DNA of 64,000 nt. Source: Paenibacillus sp. CF384. Its GTDB lineage: Bacteria > Bacillota > Bacilli > Paenibacillales > Paenibacillaceae. Positions 52,507 to 61,380 of the stretch are shown here, in pieces. The position numbers were made by a program, and so were the translations under genes. The stretch lies in NCBI RefSeq assembly GCF_900106745.1, contig NZ_FNNV01000014.1:62001-126000 (forward strand), written 5' to 3'. Below the pieces are notes generated by a model. It was not told where the DNA came from. It made no database searches and saw only the letters and a program-made list of their open reading frames with translations. Position 1 is the first letter of the stretch, and each line of letters begins with the position of its first letter.

Positions 52507-52579
52507 GTGTTCTACCCCTTTGCTTCGCTTATTATAATGTCTTTGCCGACTTGGAATCCAGCCTGCTTGGACGAATAAC

Positions 52580-53473
52580 CTAACCTTTGATCGAGCCGAT
52601 CATCATGCCTTTGACAAAATATTTCTGCAGGAACGGATACACCAGCACGATTGGCAGCGTTGTAACCACCATCGTGGCGAGCTTGATCGACTGCGAGGTA
52701 ACGCTCTTCGTAATACCGCCCGGCATCGCCGCCATCATAATGTTGGAGCTCGACTGTGCGATAACCCGGTACAGGTACGTCTGAATCGGCTGCAAATCCA
52801 TATTGTTGATGTAGATCATCCCCGTAAAATAATCGTTCCATTGATACACCCCGTGGAACAAGGCGATCGTGGCGATAACCGGCATCGATACCGGAAGGAC
52901 GACGCGTACGAAGATGGAGAAGTCATTGGCTCCGTCGATCCTCGCGGCTTCTTCAAGCCCTGCGGGAATTTCTCGGAAGAAAGCCAAGAAGATAATGAGA
53001 TCAAAGAAGTTGAACATGGCCGGAATGATATAAACCAAGAAATTATCGAGCATATGTAAGTCGCGAATCAGCAGATAGAACGGGATCAGACCGCCACTGA
53101 AAAACATCGTGATCGTGCCCAGCAGCATGTAGATTTTGCGTCCGACCAACTCTCGTCTGGAGAAGGCGTAGGCAACCATTGCGGTGAAGAACACATGTGC
53201 CGGAACACCGATAACGGTCTTCGCAACGGTTACGCCCATGGCCAGCATAATGCCGGGGTTGTTGAACACGGCTTGGAAGTTATCGAGACTAACCAGACGA
53301 GGCCACCAGTAGATGCCGCCGCGCATCGCGTCCTGCCCTTCATTGAAGGCATTGACGAGCACGTACCAGATCGGATAGATCGTCACGAAGCAGATAAGCA
53401 GCATGCCGATCGTATTGACGGCATCGAATAGTGCCTCGCCGGCGGTTTTTCTTCGAAGTAGGGATGTAAACAT
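52580..53473 (-). CDS. ABC sugar permease, LplC/YtcP type
   Basis: 297 residues from ATG 53473. A TTG four codons upstream (53485) overlaps the AAGGTGG site. Six membrane helices, EAA loop EEAARIDGANDFSI, then VVLPVSMPV, ending in KYFVKGMMIGSIKG. The C-terminal 40 residues are nearly the same as in the permease at 15,099, showing recent common ancestry of the two importers. No ATPase gene nearby. Confidence 0.92.
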   Translation of the reverse strand: MFTSLLRRKTAGEALFDAVNTIGMLLICFVTIYPIWYVLVNAFNEGQDAMRGGIYWWPRLVSLDNFQAVFNNPGIMLAMGVTVAKTVIGVPAHVFFTAMVAYAFSRRELVGRKIYMLLGTITMFFSGGLIPFYLLIRDLHMLDNFLVYIIPAMFNFFDLIIFLAFFREIPAGLEEAARIDGANDFSIFVRVVLPVSMPVIATIALFHGVYQWNDYFTGMIYINNMDLQPIQTYLYRVIAQSSSNIMMAAMPGGITKSVTSQSIKLATMVVTTLPIVLVYPFLQKYFVKGMMIGSIKG

Positions 53474-53497
53474 CAGTCGGCGCAACCACCTTATCTA

Positions 53498-54469
53498 TTA
53501 GAATAATGACGTATCGTTCAGCTTCTTCGACACTTGGTTTGCCATGATCAGCAGAATCAGCGCGATAATCGATTTAAACAATCCGACTGCGGCCGAGTAA
53601 GAATAACGTCCGCTTAAGAGACCGGTTTGATAGACGTAGACGTCTATGACGTTGCTCGCGCTCTCATTGAGCGAATTGCGCAGTACGAGAATTTGATCGA
53701 AATTCGAATTCAGAATGCCGCTGACCGCAAGGATGAACAAGATCGCGATCGTACCTTGGATGCTTGGAAGCGTTACAAACCACATTTTCTGAAAACGTCC
53801 TGCTCCGTCGATCGTAGCGGCTTCATACATTTCCGGCGAAACGCCTGCGATTGCCGCCAAGTAGATGATGGCCGACCAACCGAGTTCCTTCCAAATATCG
53901 GATGAGATGACGATCGACCAGAAGTAGCTCGGCTCCGCCAAATAACTAATCGGTTCATCGATGAAGCCAAGTGCGATAAGGATGTTGTTGATGATACCGA
54001 CATCGGCGAGCCATGTTGTCAGAATCCCTCCGAGAATGACCCACGAGAGAAAGTGAGGAAGGTAGGAGATCGTCTGGACGAACTTCTTCAGCTTCAGCGA
54101 GCGCAGCTCGTTGAGGAAGAGGGCGAAGATGATCGGCAGCGGGAACCCGATGATGAGCTTGATCATGCTCATGCCAACCGTATTCCAGATGACGCCGGGC
54201 AGCTCATCATCTTCGAGAAACTCGCGGAAATGCTGGAAACCGACCCAAGGTGCATCGTGTACGGAATGGATGATGTCAAATTCCTTAAAGGCGATTATGA
54301 CGCTGTACATGGGAATGTAGTTGAAAATAATCATCCAGGCTACGCCCAGCAGGGCCATCACCTGCAAATACTTCTGGCCGATCATCTTGCGGATCACTTT
54401 CTTGGCCTTGTCCTTCCGGCTTGCCGGCAGCTGCCTCGTAGACAGCTCATAGCTCAGATTGGCGCTCAT
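53498..54469 (-). CDS. ABC sugar permease, LplB type
   Basis: 323 residues, ATG preceded by GGAGG. Six membrane helices, EAA loop EAATIDGAGRFQKM followed by FVTLPSIQG. First gene of the third importer operon. A cre-like site lies about 55-67 bp upstream. Confidence 0.93.
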   Translation of the reverse strand: MSANLSYELSTRQLPASRKDKAKKVIRKMIGQKYLQVMALLGVAWMIIFNYIPMYSVIIAFKEFDIIHSVHDAPWVGFQHFREFLEDDELPGVIWNTVGMSMIKLIIGFPLPIIFALFLNELRSLKLKKFVQTISYLPHFLSWVILGGILTTWLADVGIINNILIALGFIDEPISYLAEPSYFWSIVISSDIWKELGWSAIIYLAAIAGVSPEMYEAATIDGAGRFQKMWFVTLPSIQGTIAILFILAVSGILNSNFDQILVLRNSLNESASNVIDVYVYQTGLLSGRYSYSAAVGLFKSIIALILLIMANQVSKKLNDTSLF

Positions 54470-54522
54470 GCTGGCAGACCTCCAGGGATTGATGTGTTCA
54501 TTGTTCTACGTTAGACGTTCGA

Positions 54523-54536
54523 TGTAAGTGCTTTCA
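54523..54536. promoter_or_regulatory. Probable CcpA-binding site (cre)
   Basis: TGTAAGTGCTTTCA fits the cre consensus except that the central CG is TG. It lies 54-67 bp upstream of the LplB-type permease start. The remainder of the 365-bp gap up to 54,704 shows no gene. Confidence 0.55.
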
Positions 54537-54704
54537 TTCTTCTGGACTTATTGTAAGCCGCCGGACACCGGCAATATAAGGCCTCAAATTTTACCTTCGG
54601 TCGCAAAATTTCAGGTAACCTCCATGTGTGTTCCTCTCGGAGCTACTTTTCCACCAATTCCGCGCCTCCCCCACCACATCCGCATGTTGATGCGCTCCAA
54701 TACA

Positions 54705-54754
54705 ACAAAAAAACAGCCCAGGTGCATGATAAGATCATGCTCACCGGACTGTTT
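54705..54754 (-). terminator. Rho-independent terminator after GNAT gene
   Basis: AAACAG...CTGTTT arms with inner CATGAT/ATCATG and GGTG/CACC pairs, followed on the minus strand by a T7 run. It lies about 80 bp past the GNAT stop. Confidence 0.82.
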
Positions 54755-54834
54755 TATGGGATGATGGATCATTTTGCACTAATTGATTGTTGTGCTGATT
54801 GTCGTACTGGTTGTTACTCTGATTGTTCAGCTGG

Positions 54835-55413
54835 TTATTGCGGATTCAGCAAGCTCTGAAGCCGCTCCTTGATGGCCGGCCACTCCCGATCCAGAATGCT
54901 GTAATAGACGGAGTCTCTTACATAGCCGTTCGGATAGATCATGTGGTTGCGGAGCACGCCTTCCTTCACGGCGCCGAGGCGTTCAATTGCTTGCTGGGAG
55001 CGCGTATTCCGAGAATCCGTCTTGAGCTGGACGCGGATCGTACCCAGCGTCTCGAAGCAATGCCTCAGCAGTAAATACTTACATTCCGTGTTGATTGCTG
55101 TGCGCCATACCGAAGGGGTCAGCCATGTCGAGCCGATTTCCAGCCCTCTATTCGCAATAGAGATATCGAAAAGTTTCGTGCTGCCCACGATTCGCCCCGT
55201 TGTCCGATCCACAATAACAAACGGCAGCGCCGCAGACTGCGACAGTGCCTTATTGACATCGGCCTTGGCATCGTCCAGTGTAGCTATGGCTCCTGCTGTA
55301 AGCGTCCATATCTCAGGATATCGGCCTGCTTCATAGATGCCCTCGACATGTCCGACTGTCATCGGAATCAGCTCTACTTTGCTGCCGGTAAGTGTGATTG
55401 GTTGTATGTCCAT
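54835..55413 (-). CDS. GNAT acetyltransferase (RimJ/RimL-like)
   Basis: 192 residues. GNAT fold of the ribosomal-protein acetyltransferase branch: VEGIYEAGRYPEIW near the start, GSTWLTPSVWRTAINTECK (strand 4/5), LKTDSRNTRSQQAIERLGA (acetyl-CoA loop and helix) and a closing VRDSVYYSILDREW. Transfers an acetyl group from acetyl-CoA to an amine on an unidentified protein or small molecule in the cytoplasm. ATG preceded by GGGAGG. Followed by a terminator. Confidence 0.92.
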   Translation of the reverse strand: MDIQPITLTGSKVELIPMTVGHVEGIYEAGRYPEIWTLTAGAIATLDDAKADVNKALSQSAALPFVIVDRTTGRIVGSTKLFDISIANRGLEIGSTWLTPSVWRTAINTECKYLLLRHCFETLGTIRVQLKTDSRNTRSQQAIERLGAVKEGVLRNHMIYPNGYVRDSVYYSILDREWPAIKERLQSLLNPQ

Positions 55414-55458
55414 GATGATGTTCCTCCCGTGTTGCTATTGAGTTGCGATGGTTGGCTG

Positions 55459-55821
55459 CTAATCGGCTTGCGCGAGATGCCAGCATACGCCTGCCGGATC
55501 AATGAGATGGAGTTCGCGGCGGCCCCATGGGAATAGCTTGGGTTCGTTTGCGCGGATCGTCGGGAATTGTCCACTCTCTATAATAGATTGGATATGTGTC
55601 CACCAAGCATCCAGATCGTCTACAGTCAGGTCCATCATGAAATTGTCCTGGAACGATTGGTTGCTGTAATTCTGAAGAATAAACTCCTGTTCGGATAGTC
55701 GGAAGATGCTGATGTCCTGTACGGAAAGGATACATTCGAAGCCAAGCTCCTTGAAGAATCGCTGTGCCAGCTCATAGTCCGCACCGGATGGAACAAATGG
55801 TCTTAATTTCGTCGCTTTCAT
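55459..55821 (-). CDS. VOC-superfamily (glyoxalase/bleomycin-resistance-like) protein
   Basis: 120 residues from ATG 55821 (AGGAGG 10 bp upstream). Single VOC module: FVPSGADYELAQRFFKELGF, then LTVDDLDAWWTHIQS and RRELHLIDPAGVCWHLAQ. Metal-binding His/Glu positions are present in part. VOC proteins bind or detoxify small molecules. The specific function is unknown. Upstream of the GNAT gene by 45 bp and probably co-transcribed with it. Confidence 0.88.
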   Translation of the reverse strand: MKATKLRPFVPSGADYELAQRFFKELGFECILSVQDISIFRLSEQEFILQNYSNQSFQDNFMMDLTVDDLDAWWTHIQSIIESGQFPTIRANEPKLFPWGRRELHLIDPAGVCWHLAQAD

Positions 55822-55969
55822 GTCGTCGCAGCCTCCTGTCATTTGGGCTAATTAGCCATACAACCCTATTCGTGATAGCCGCGCAATCTCCTTCTACGGC
55901 TAGCATTTCGGCATCTTGTACGCTATACTTGGGCAAAAGAAATGTACTGATGATGGATGGGGTGCACCT

Positions 55970-56137
55970 ATGAAAATGAGTCCGCGATTACTGCAGGTTG
56001 TGAGCATTTTCTTTATCGGTTACGGCATTATTGATATTTTGTTCGTCAATTGGGTGCTTGGCGTAGCGTTACTGCTTATTGGTATCTACATGAACTATAA
56101 GGCCATCAAGAATCGCCGTGAGCTGAAGAAGCAGTAA
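55970..56137 (+). CDS. 55-residue membrane protein
   Basis: Starts at ATG 55970 behind GGGGTG. An earlier in-frame ATG at 55916 has no site. Two short hydrophobic segments (residues ~8-24 and 27-41) and a basic tail (KAIKNRRELKK). A strong terminator follows the stop. No family recognised. Confidence 0.72.
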   Translation: MKMSPRLLQVVSIFFIGYGIIDILFVNWVLGVALLLIGIYMNYKAIKNRRELKKQ

Positions 56138-56155
56138 CTTTATAGAAAAGCTTAG

Positions 56156-56192
56156 GCTGAGAGTGCGATTATCGCGCTTTCAGCTTTTTTTT
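56156..56192 (+). terminator. Rho-independent terminator after small membrane protein gene
   Basis: GCTGAGAGTGCG/CGCGCTTTCAGC stem with a 5-base loop followed by T8. Confidence 0.93.
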
Positions 56193-56327
56193 GTTTGTAC
56201 TAGTCATGGGACGAGAACATATTCCAACAACTTGCCACAATTCCGTAATAGCTTCCCATTGTGCATCATTTCCCATTGGGCAATAATATAGGTAGGTTAG
56301 TCACCATACAATCTCCATAGAAGAGGT

Positions 56328-56960
56328 GTGCGCTTAAGCGATCAAATGAACAAACAAAGTTTGCGTGATATTAAACGAGAGGCAACCGGTATTGCCTTGG
56401 CCGAAGCAGCGTTCAAGCTTGCCCTTGAACGAGGCATGGATGGTTTCGTCGTCGACGACATCGTTCAAATAGCCAATTATTCCAGAAGAACGTTTGCCAA
56501 CCACTTCTCCTGCAAAGAAGAAGCCGTAGCTAGTGCCGCAATAACCTTTCAAAGCTCAGAAGAAGCCGATCAATTGATAGCAGGTATGCCCGATGACAGC
56601 TCCCCACTAGACCTGCTGTACCGTCTATTGCAGATGCAACTTACTGCAGAACTTCTGTGGAAATTGCGGGAGCTCATCACGCTATCGAAGCAATCCCCCT
56701 CGCTTGAACCGTATATCCTTAATGCTCTCCGCCATTTGCAAAAATCATCGCAAGAGATATTAAGTGATTTTGCCAATGGACGATACCCGGAAGGATATAC
56801 TCATCTGCTTGCCGGTGCTGTCTATGGGGCATTTATGCCTCTGCTCGATGGAAGCTTGAACGTGCTGCTGCCTGGCCAAACTTCCGAGGAAGTCCCTGGA
56901 GCTACCACATTCGATCAATACTTAAACAATATGTTCGGTTACTTACGACAAGGTTTCTAG
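56328..56960 (+). CDS. TetR-family repressor
   Basis: 210 residues from GTG 56328. ATG 56346 is an alternative, and neither start has ideal spacing from AAGAGG. N-terminal helix-turn-helix (FVVDDIVQIANYSRRTFANHF) and a helical ligand-binding domain. Located 52 bp upstream of an MMPL transporter gene on the same strand, the usual arrangement for a repressor controlling its own efflux pump, relieved by the pump's substrate. Confidence 0.92.
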   Translation: MRLSDQMNKQSLRDIKREATGIALAEAAFKLALERGMDGFVVDDIVQIANYSRRTFANHFSCKEEAVASAAITFQSSEEADQLIAGMPDDSSPLDLLYRLLQMQLTAELLWKLRELITLSKQSPSLEPYILNALRHLQKSSQEILSDFANGRYPEGYTHLLAGAVYGAFMPLLDGSLNVLLPGQTSEEVPGATTFDQYLNNMFGYLRQGF

Positions 56961-57012
56961 TGACTTTACTTTTTACCACTTTATCTACTTATAAAGGAGA
57001 TATAACCTCATT

Positions 57013-59367
57013 ATGTCTACATTTCTTTACAAATTGGGCAAATCCGCTTATGACAGACCTTGGTATTTCATCATCAGTTGGATTGCGATTCTCGGTATTG
57101 TACTTGCCTTGCTCGGCGTAAACGGCGTGCATATCAGCTCTGATATGAAAATCGAAGGCACAGAGTCGCAAAAGGTACTCGATCAATTGACGGCGGAACT
57201 TCCTGAGGCTTCAGGCGGTCAAGCCAGTGTCGTATTCACGGCACCTAAGGGCGAACGACTGGACACGGCGAACCGTTTGAGCCTAATCACCAAAGCCGTT
57301 AACGATGTGTATAACCTGGATTATGTCATTAACCCTGCTGAATTGGCTGCAGAAGCCGGTGCATCGGCGCCGGGCAATGATCAAGCAAATGCATCAGCCG
57401 GTCAAACTAGCCAAGAGAATAACACTACGCAGTCTGCGCCGGTCGAAATGCCTCCTTTTGGCCCTCTATTGAACGAAGGCATACCGGTTCCCGGTGTGAT
57501 GCTGTCATCGGACGGCAGCGTTGCCTTGTTCCAATTCCAATTCACCGTCCAGCAGATGTCGCTTCCCGAATCGGTACCTGATTCCGTGATCCAGGCTATC
57601 ACGGCCGCAGAAGAGAATGGTTCCGGCATAACTGCGTTACCTAGCGATTCGCTGGAAACGAAGCCTGCACTCGGTTCAACGGAAGCGGTCGGTCTTGTCG
57701 TCGCCGCCATTGTCCTGTTCATGACGCTAGGCTCGGTTGTTGCAGCAGGCTTGCCGCTACTAACGGCCATTCTCGGAGTTGGGATTAGCGTCGGCGGCGC
57801 TTATGCCTTCTCGAAATTCATCCATATGACCGATATCACCCCTGCCCTGGCGCTCATGGTCGGACTTGCCGTCGGTATCGATTACTCCTTGTTCATCGTG
57901 AACCGCCAGCGCCGTATGATGCTCGATCAGGGGCTAAGCGCTCGCGAAGCTGTGAGCCGAGCGGTCGGCACTGCAGGAAGCGCCGTACTATTCGCAGGTT
58001 TAACGGTCATTATTGCGCTATGCGGGATGCTCGTCATCGGTATAGCCTTCTTGTCCGCCATGGCACTTGTCGCAGCAGCGGCGGTAGTCGTGAACGTACT
58101 TATTGCGCTGACCCTGCTCCCGGCGCTGCTCGGATTGGTCAGAGAACGGATTTGCTCTCCGAAAGCACGTAAGAAACAAATGGCTCAAGCTAATACAAGC
58201 CAACATGGATTCTCGTATCACTGGGTTAAGGGCGTTGTAAAGTTTCGGTGGCTCATCGTGATCGGTGTCATTGCAGTCCTTGGTACAGCAGCCATCCCGG
58301 TTGCAAAGATGGAAATGGGCATCCCTTCCGGCGCCTCGGCAAACCTAGACACCGCTTCGCGCCAAAGCTACGACGCAATTACAAGCGGCTTCGGGGAAGG
58401 ATTTAACGGACCGCTGCTTCTTGTCGCTGAACCACAAGACGCCGCTGGCAAAGTCACGCCTGAAACGTTGAATGGTCTTGTTCAGGAGCTTCAGAAGCAT
58501 GAGAATGTTATGCTAGTGACCCCTATGGGTATCAATAAATCCGGCGATATGGCGATTATTAGCCTCATCCCGAAAACAGGTCCTACTGAGGCTGCTACCA
58601 AAAACCTAGTGCAAGATTTGCGTGCACCTGATTCGAAGATTGCGCAATCTTTCGGTGTTACAATGGGCGTTACCGGCTTCACCGCCATTAACATCGATAT
58701 GTCGTCTAAGCTCTCAGAGGTTTTTCCGCTTTACGTCGGTATCATCGTCATTCTTTCGTTGATTATCCTACTGCTCGTTTTCCGATCGGTGATCGTTCCG
58801 ATCAAAGCGACCGTCGGCTTCCTTCTCAGTGTGCTTGCCACATTCGGAATCACCACGGCCGTATACCAATGGGGATGGCTGCATTCCCTACTAGGCTTTG
58901 ACACCGGCGGACCGCTGCTAAGCTTTATGCCGATTATGGTTACCGGTATCTTATACGGGCTGGCGATGGATTATCAGGTCTTTCTTGTCACTTCCATGCG
59001 TGAGTCTTACGTCCATGGGCACCATGGCGCCCAGAGCGTCATTCATGGATACAATCAGGCAAGCCGCGTGGTTGTGGCCGCAGCCGTAATCATGGTATCC
59101 GTCTTCGCAGGGTTTATTTTCGCTCCGGATATTATGATCAAACAGATCGGTTTCGCATTGGCCATCGGTATTCTCATCGATGCTTTTATCGTCCGCATGG
59201 CCCTTGTTCCCGCTGTCATGGCCCTCTTCGGAGATGCCGCATGGCGCCTGCCGAAATGGTTAGACCGTTCGATTCCGAACTTGGATGTCGAGGGAGATAA
59301 GTTAATCGCAGAGTTGAAAGCACAGGAAAACGTCGGTAAGCTCAAACCAGTTCGAGCTGTGAAATAA
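57013..59367 (+). CDS. MMPL/RND-family transporter
   Basis: 784 residues, about 12 membrane helices in two homologous halves, each with a large extracytoplasmic loop after its first helix. The motif GLAVGIDYSLFIVNRQRR (half 1) and its counterpart GLAMDYQVFLVTSMRE (half 2) carry the proton-relay Asp residues of the family. The first loop has a Gln/Asn/Ala-rich insertion (residues ~115-145). Likely a proton-driven exporter of a lipid or hydrophobic drug in the cytoplasmic membrane. ATG preceded by AAAGGAG. Confidence 0.95.
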   Translation: MSTFLYKLGKSAYDRPWYFIISWIAILGIVLALLGVNGVHISSDMKIEGTESQKVLDQLTAELPEASGGQASVVFTAPKGERLDTANRLSLITKAVNDVYNLDYVINPAELAAEAGASAPGNDQANASAGQTSQENNTTQSAPVEMPPFGPLLNEGIPVPGVMLSSDGSVALFQFQFTVQQMSLPESVPDSVIQAITAAEENGSGITALPSDSLETKPALGSTEAVGLVVAAIVLFMTLGSVVAAGLPLLTAILGVGISVGGAYAFSKFIHMTDITPALALMVGLAVGIDYSLFIVNRQRRMMLDQGLSAREAVSRAVGTAGSAVLFAGLTVIIALCGMLVIGIAFLSAMALVAAAAVVVNVLIALTLLPALLGLVRERICSPKARKKQMAQANTSQHGFSYHWVKGVVKFRWLIVIGVIAVLGTAAIPVAKMEMGIPSGASANLDTASRQSYDAITSGFGEGFNGPLLLVAEPQDAAGKVTPETLNGLVQELQKHENVMLVTPMGINKSGDMAIISLIPKTGPTEAATKNLVQDLRAPDSKIAQSFGVTMGVTGFTAINIDMSSKLSEVFPLYVGIIVILSLIILLLVFRSVIVPIKATVGFLLSVLATFGITTAVYQWGWLHSLLGFDTGGPLLSFMPIMVTGILYGLAMDYQVFLVTSMRESYVHGHHGAQSVIHGYNQASRVVVAAAVIMVSVFAGFIFAPDIMIKQIGFALAIGILIDAFIVRMALVPAVMALFGDAAWRLPKWLDRSIPNLDVEGDKLIAELKAQENVGKLKPVRAVK

Positions 59368-59382
59368 TCTCCTTCATTAATG

Positions 59383-59412
59383 ACGGCCTTGGTCCAGTTG
59401 AACCAAGGCCGT
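59383..59412. terminator. Bidirectional terminator after MMPL gene
   Basis: ACGGCCTTGGT/ACCAAGGCCGT perfect 11-bp stem, loop 8, between convergent genes. Confidence 0.92.
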
Positions 59413-59436
59413 TTCATTCTGTCTCAGGAAAGTTTG

Positions 59437-59898
59437 TTAAATAAATTCAAAACCGAAATACGCGGCTGCCGCAAATAGAATCGTCCAGAATGCAAGGCTC
59501 GTCGTCATCCAGACGAGAACGTTTTTGCGCGGGGCTTTAAAAATCATGGCGAACACGACAGCGACTTCCGTTCCAATTATCAGCGGACCGATTATGGCCA
59601 GTCCGGGCAGTCCATATTTGACGAACACTTGATGAGCCCGTTTGCTCTTCTTACTCTCCTGCGATTGCCTTTCGTCGACATTACGTTTGTTGGCCCTCCA
59701 CTCCTGCCACCTATGGAATAATAGGATCATCAACAGCACGGTTAGCCAGTTGCCCGTAAAAGCAAGAATCGTTGACCAAATCGGGTTCAAACCTAGCGCA
59801 ATAGCCAACACGACAATCGCCGCCGACTCTATCCAGGGCAGTGCCGACAAAACGAATACCGCCAAGTAAGACCATTCTTTCAGATAATCCTCAAGCAT
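59437..59898 (-). CDS. Small multidrug export-family membrane protein
   Basis: 153 residues with four hydrophobic segments and a charged central loop (RANKRNVDERQSQESKKSKR). Resembles the Sm_multidrug_ex family (VLSALPWIESAAIVVLAI, GLPGLAIIGPLIIGTEV), which is named for a weak link to drug export. The true role is unknown. Last gene of a compact three-gene unit with DUF1801 and DinB genes (13- and 15-bp gaps). ATG preceded by AAGGAGGG. Confidence 0.85.
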   Translation of the reverse strand: MLEDYLKEWSYLAVFVLSALPWIESAAIVVLAIALGLNPIWSTILAFTGNWLTVLLMILLFHRWQEWRANKRNVDERQSQESKKSKRAHQVFVKYGLPGLAIIGPLIIGTEVAVVFAMIFKAPRKNVLVWMTTSLAFWTILFAAAAYFGFEFI

Positions 59899-59911
59899 TC
59901 GATGACCCTCC

Positions 59912-60268
59912 TTACTTCGCTTGGTTCTCGTTAACGCGGAACACTACGATTCTCTTGATTAAATCGTAGGGCAATGGCTTGTTAAGAGGAAATTGTACCG
60001 ATCCCTTCGCCATTTTATAAGGTGACAGTTCCTCTTTAAACCGTTCAATTCCACTGGGCGTAGGATAGAATCCGATATGTTTCTCGAACGCTGCAAAATG
60101 CACCAAGTTTCCATTCAACGCGAATGTCGGCATTTGATAGCTGATCTTCTCGGTCGCGCTTGGGGCACAATCGTGAATGAGTTGTCTCAGCTTGGTAAGG
60201 ATCTCTTGTCTCTCTTCGCTAAACTGTGCAATATAGTCGTCTATTGTGCTGATTCGTTGTTTCTCCAT
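59912..60268 (-). CDS. DUF1801 protein (YdhG-like, putative iron chaperone)
   Basis: 118 residues. Core motifs IDDYIAQFSEERQEILTKLR, EKISYQMPTFALNG, HFAAFEKHIGFYP and KGSVQFPLNKPLPYDLI match the DUF1801/YdhG family, related to frataxin-like folds and sometimes linked to intracellular iron handling. ATG preceded by GGAGGAGG. Between the DinB and membrane-protein genes. Confidence 0.92.
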   Translation of the reverse strand: MEKQRISTIDDYIAQFSEERQEILTKLRQLIHDCAPSATEKISYQMPTFALNGNLVHFAAFEKHIGFYPTPSGIERFKEELSPYKMAKGSVQFPLNKPLPYDLIKRIVVFRVNENQAK

Positions 60269-60283
60269 TCTTCGTCCTCCTCC

Positions 60284-60760
60284 TTAAGACTGTTTTTTCA
60301 ATACCATCAGTTGCCCGATATGGTACGCATTATGGATGCACAAGTTTGAAATAACACCCCACCACTGAGCATTAAAGTAGGATGGAATTCTTCTTTCCAG
60401 TTTGGACTCCTCGCAATTCCTGATCGTATCTCGCCATTCTAAAAAACTCTGATTTAATCGCTCTCTGGCTTCGTTCCAACCCGCTTCATCTATCTTCGTA
60501 TAATCCATTTTGAACGTTTCATCATTTTCTATAGTATGCTTCTCGATAACTTCATCGTTAACAAACCGTCTTAGCCACATTTCATTCCAGTAAATAAGAT
60601 GGTTCACGATCTCCCAGATGGAACTTGAATGACCGCTTGTTTTCCGAGTTGCATCAGCTACCGATATATCATCTAATATTGTTGTTGAGGATTTAAACCA
60701 ACTTTCATCGTTATGACAAGCTGCCAACTGATCGAGTAAAACGTCCCTCACGCTGGTCAT
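60284..60760 (-). CDS. DinB-family protein
   Basis: 158 residues from ATG 60760 (GGGAGTGG upstream), rather than ATG 60781. Four-helix bundle with the three metal-binding His positions recognisable: one in NHLIYWNEMW and two in HNAYHIGQ. DinB/YfiT-like proteins are thiol- or metal-dependent transferases, often stress induced. Substrate unknown. First gene of the unit with DUF1801 and the membrane protein. Confidence 0.9.
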   Translation of the reverse strand: MTSVRDVLLDQLAACHNDESWFKSSTTILDDISVADATRKTSGHSSSIWEIVNHLIYWNEMWLRRFVNDEVIEKHTIENDETFKMDYTKIDEAGWNEARERLNQSFLEWRDTIRNCEESKLERRIPSYFNAQWWGVISNLCIHNAYHIGQLMVLKKQS

Positions 60761-60906
60761 CGTTACCACTCCCAGAAACAAAATTCTTATCTATTTATTA
60801 CTCTGAATAAATGACATCTACCTATTCCCTATCAGGTTATTTTATAATTCGTTAAGCTGGCTAAAATATCCTTCCGTTTCCAATTCAGTTACGGCCTATT
60901 GATCCC

Positions 60907-61090
60907 TAACGGTTGCCAGAGTGGCTATTTCATGAAATGAACACCATCAAAAATTGTAACGGTTGTGAGCGTCGCTATTGTAGGCATAATGGTCACTTTC
61001 TAGCGAAAAAAGTCCAAATAAGCCCGCTGGAAACCGTTAGAAAAAATAAACGGGAAATTTATGCCAAATAACCACTCTCACAACCGTTAC
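60907..61090. repeat. Symmetric four-unit inverted repeat element
   Basis: The word TAACGGTT opens a ~24-bp unit (then AG-GTGGCTATT-like) at 60907 and 60957 on the plus strand and at 61089 and 61039 on the minus strand. Units are 50 bp apart on each arm and face each other. The outer-inner pair 60956-60969 and 61077-61090 is a perfect 14-bp inverted repeat that extends imperfectly to about 30 bp (to GGCATAA). No gene in the 360-bp gap. Could be a small transposable element, a large RNA hairpin or a protein-binding array. Confidence 0.8.
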
Positions 61091-61139
61091 AGGTTGGACG
61101 CTGGCTAACACGCCGGTTTCTTGACGATCTGCAAACGTA

Positions 61140-61164
61140 AAAACGTCCTCATCGAGGACGTTTT
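61140..61164 (-). terminator. Rho-independent terminator after DUF2642 gene
   Basis: AAAACGTCCTC/GAGGACGTTTT perfect stem, loop of three, T5 on the minus strand. Confidence 0.93.
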
Positions 61165-61176
61165 ATGCGCAGTCAT

Positions 61177-61341
61177 TCACTTTGTAATGACAGCAATGAT
61201 TTTATTCAAGGGCACGAATACTTTCGTTCCCAATAAGGTTCGCAGCACGACAATCCCGTTGCTTGCTTTGATGACTCTGCCTCCGATTTCTTCGGACGAA
61301 GCTGTTTTAAGCACGACGAATTTACCTCTCAGACGGTTCAA
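61177..61341 (-). CDS. DUF2642-like small protein (possible spore-coat type), start unclear or frame disrupted
   Basis: The conserved part LRGKFVVLKTASSE ... LRTLLGTKVFVPLNKI looks like the DUF2642 fold, an Sm-like beta barrel common in spore-coat-associated proteins. The frame has no ATG near the ribosome site. TTG 61341 is the first plausible start but lies about 20 bases from GAGAGGGGG. In the next frame, an ATG right after that site opens a 12-codon peptide (MRYANTIEPSER) whose stop overlaps this gene. One inserted or deleted base would join the two as MRYANT-LLNRLRGKF. The longer ORF to 61452 crosses the upstream terminator and promoter and is not credible. Confidence 0.6.
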   Translation of the reverse strand: MNRLRGKFVVLKTASSEEIGGRVIKASNGIVVLRTLLGTKVFVPLNKIIAVITK

Positions 61342-61380
61342 TAGTGTTAGCGTAGCGCATATCCCCCTCTCGTTTACACT

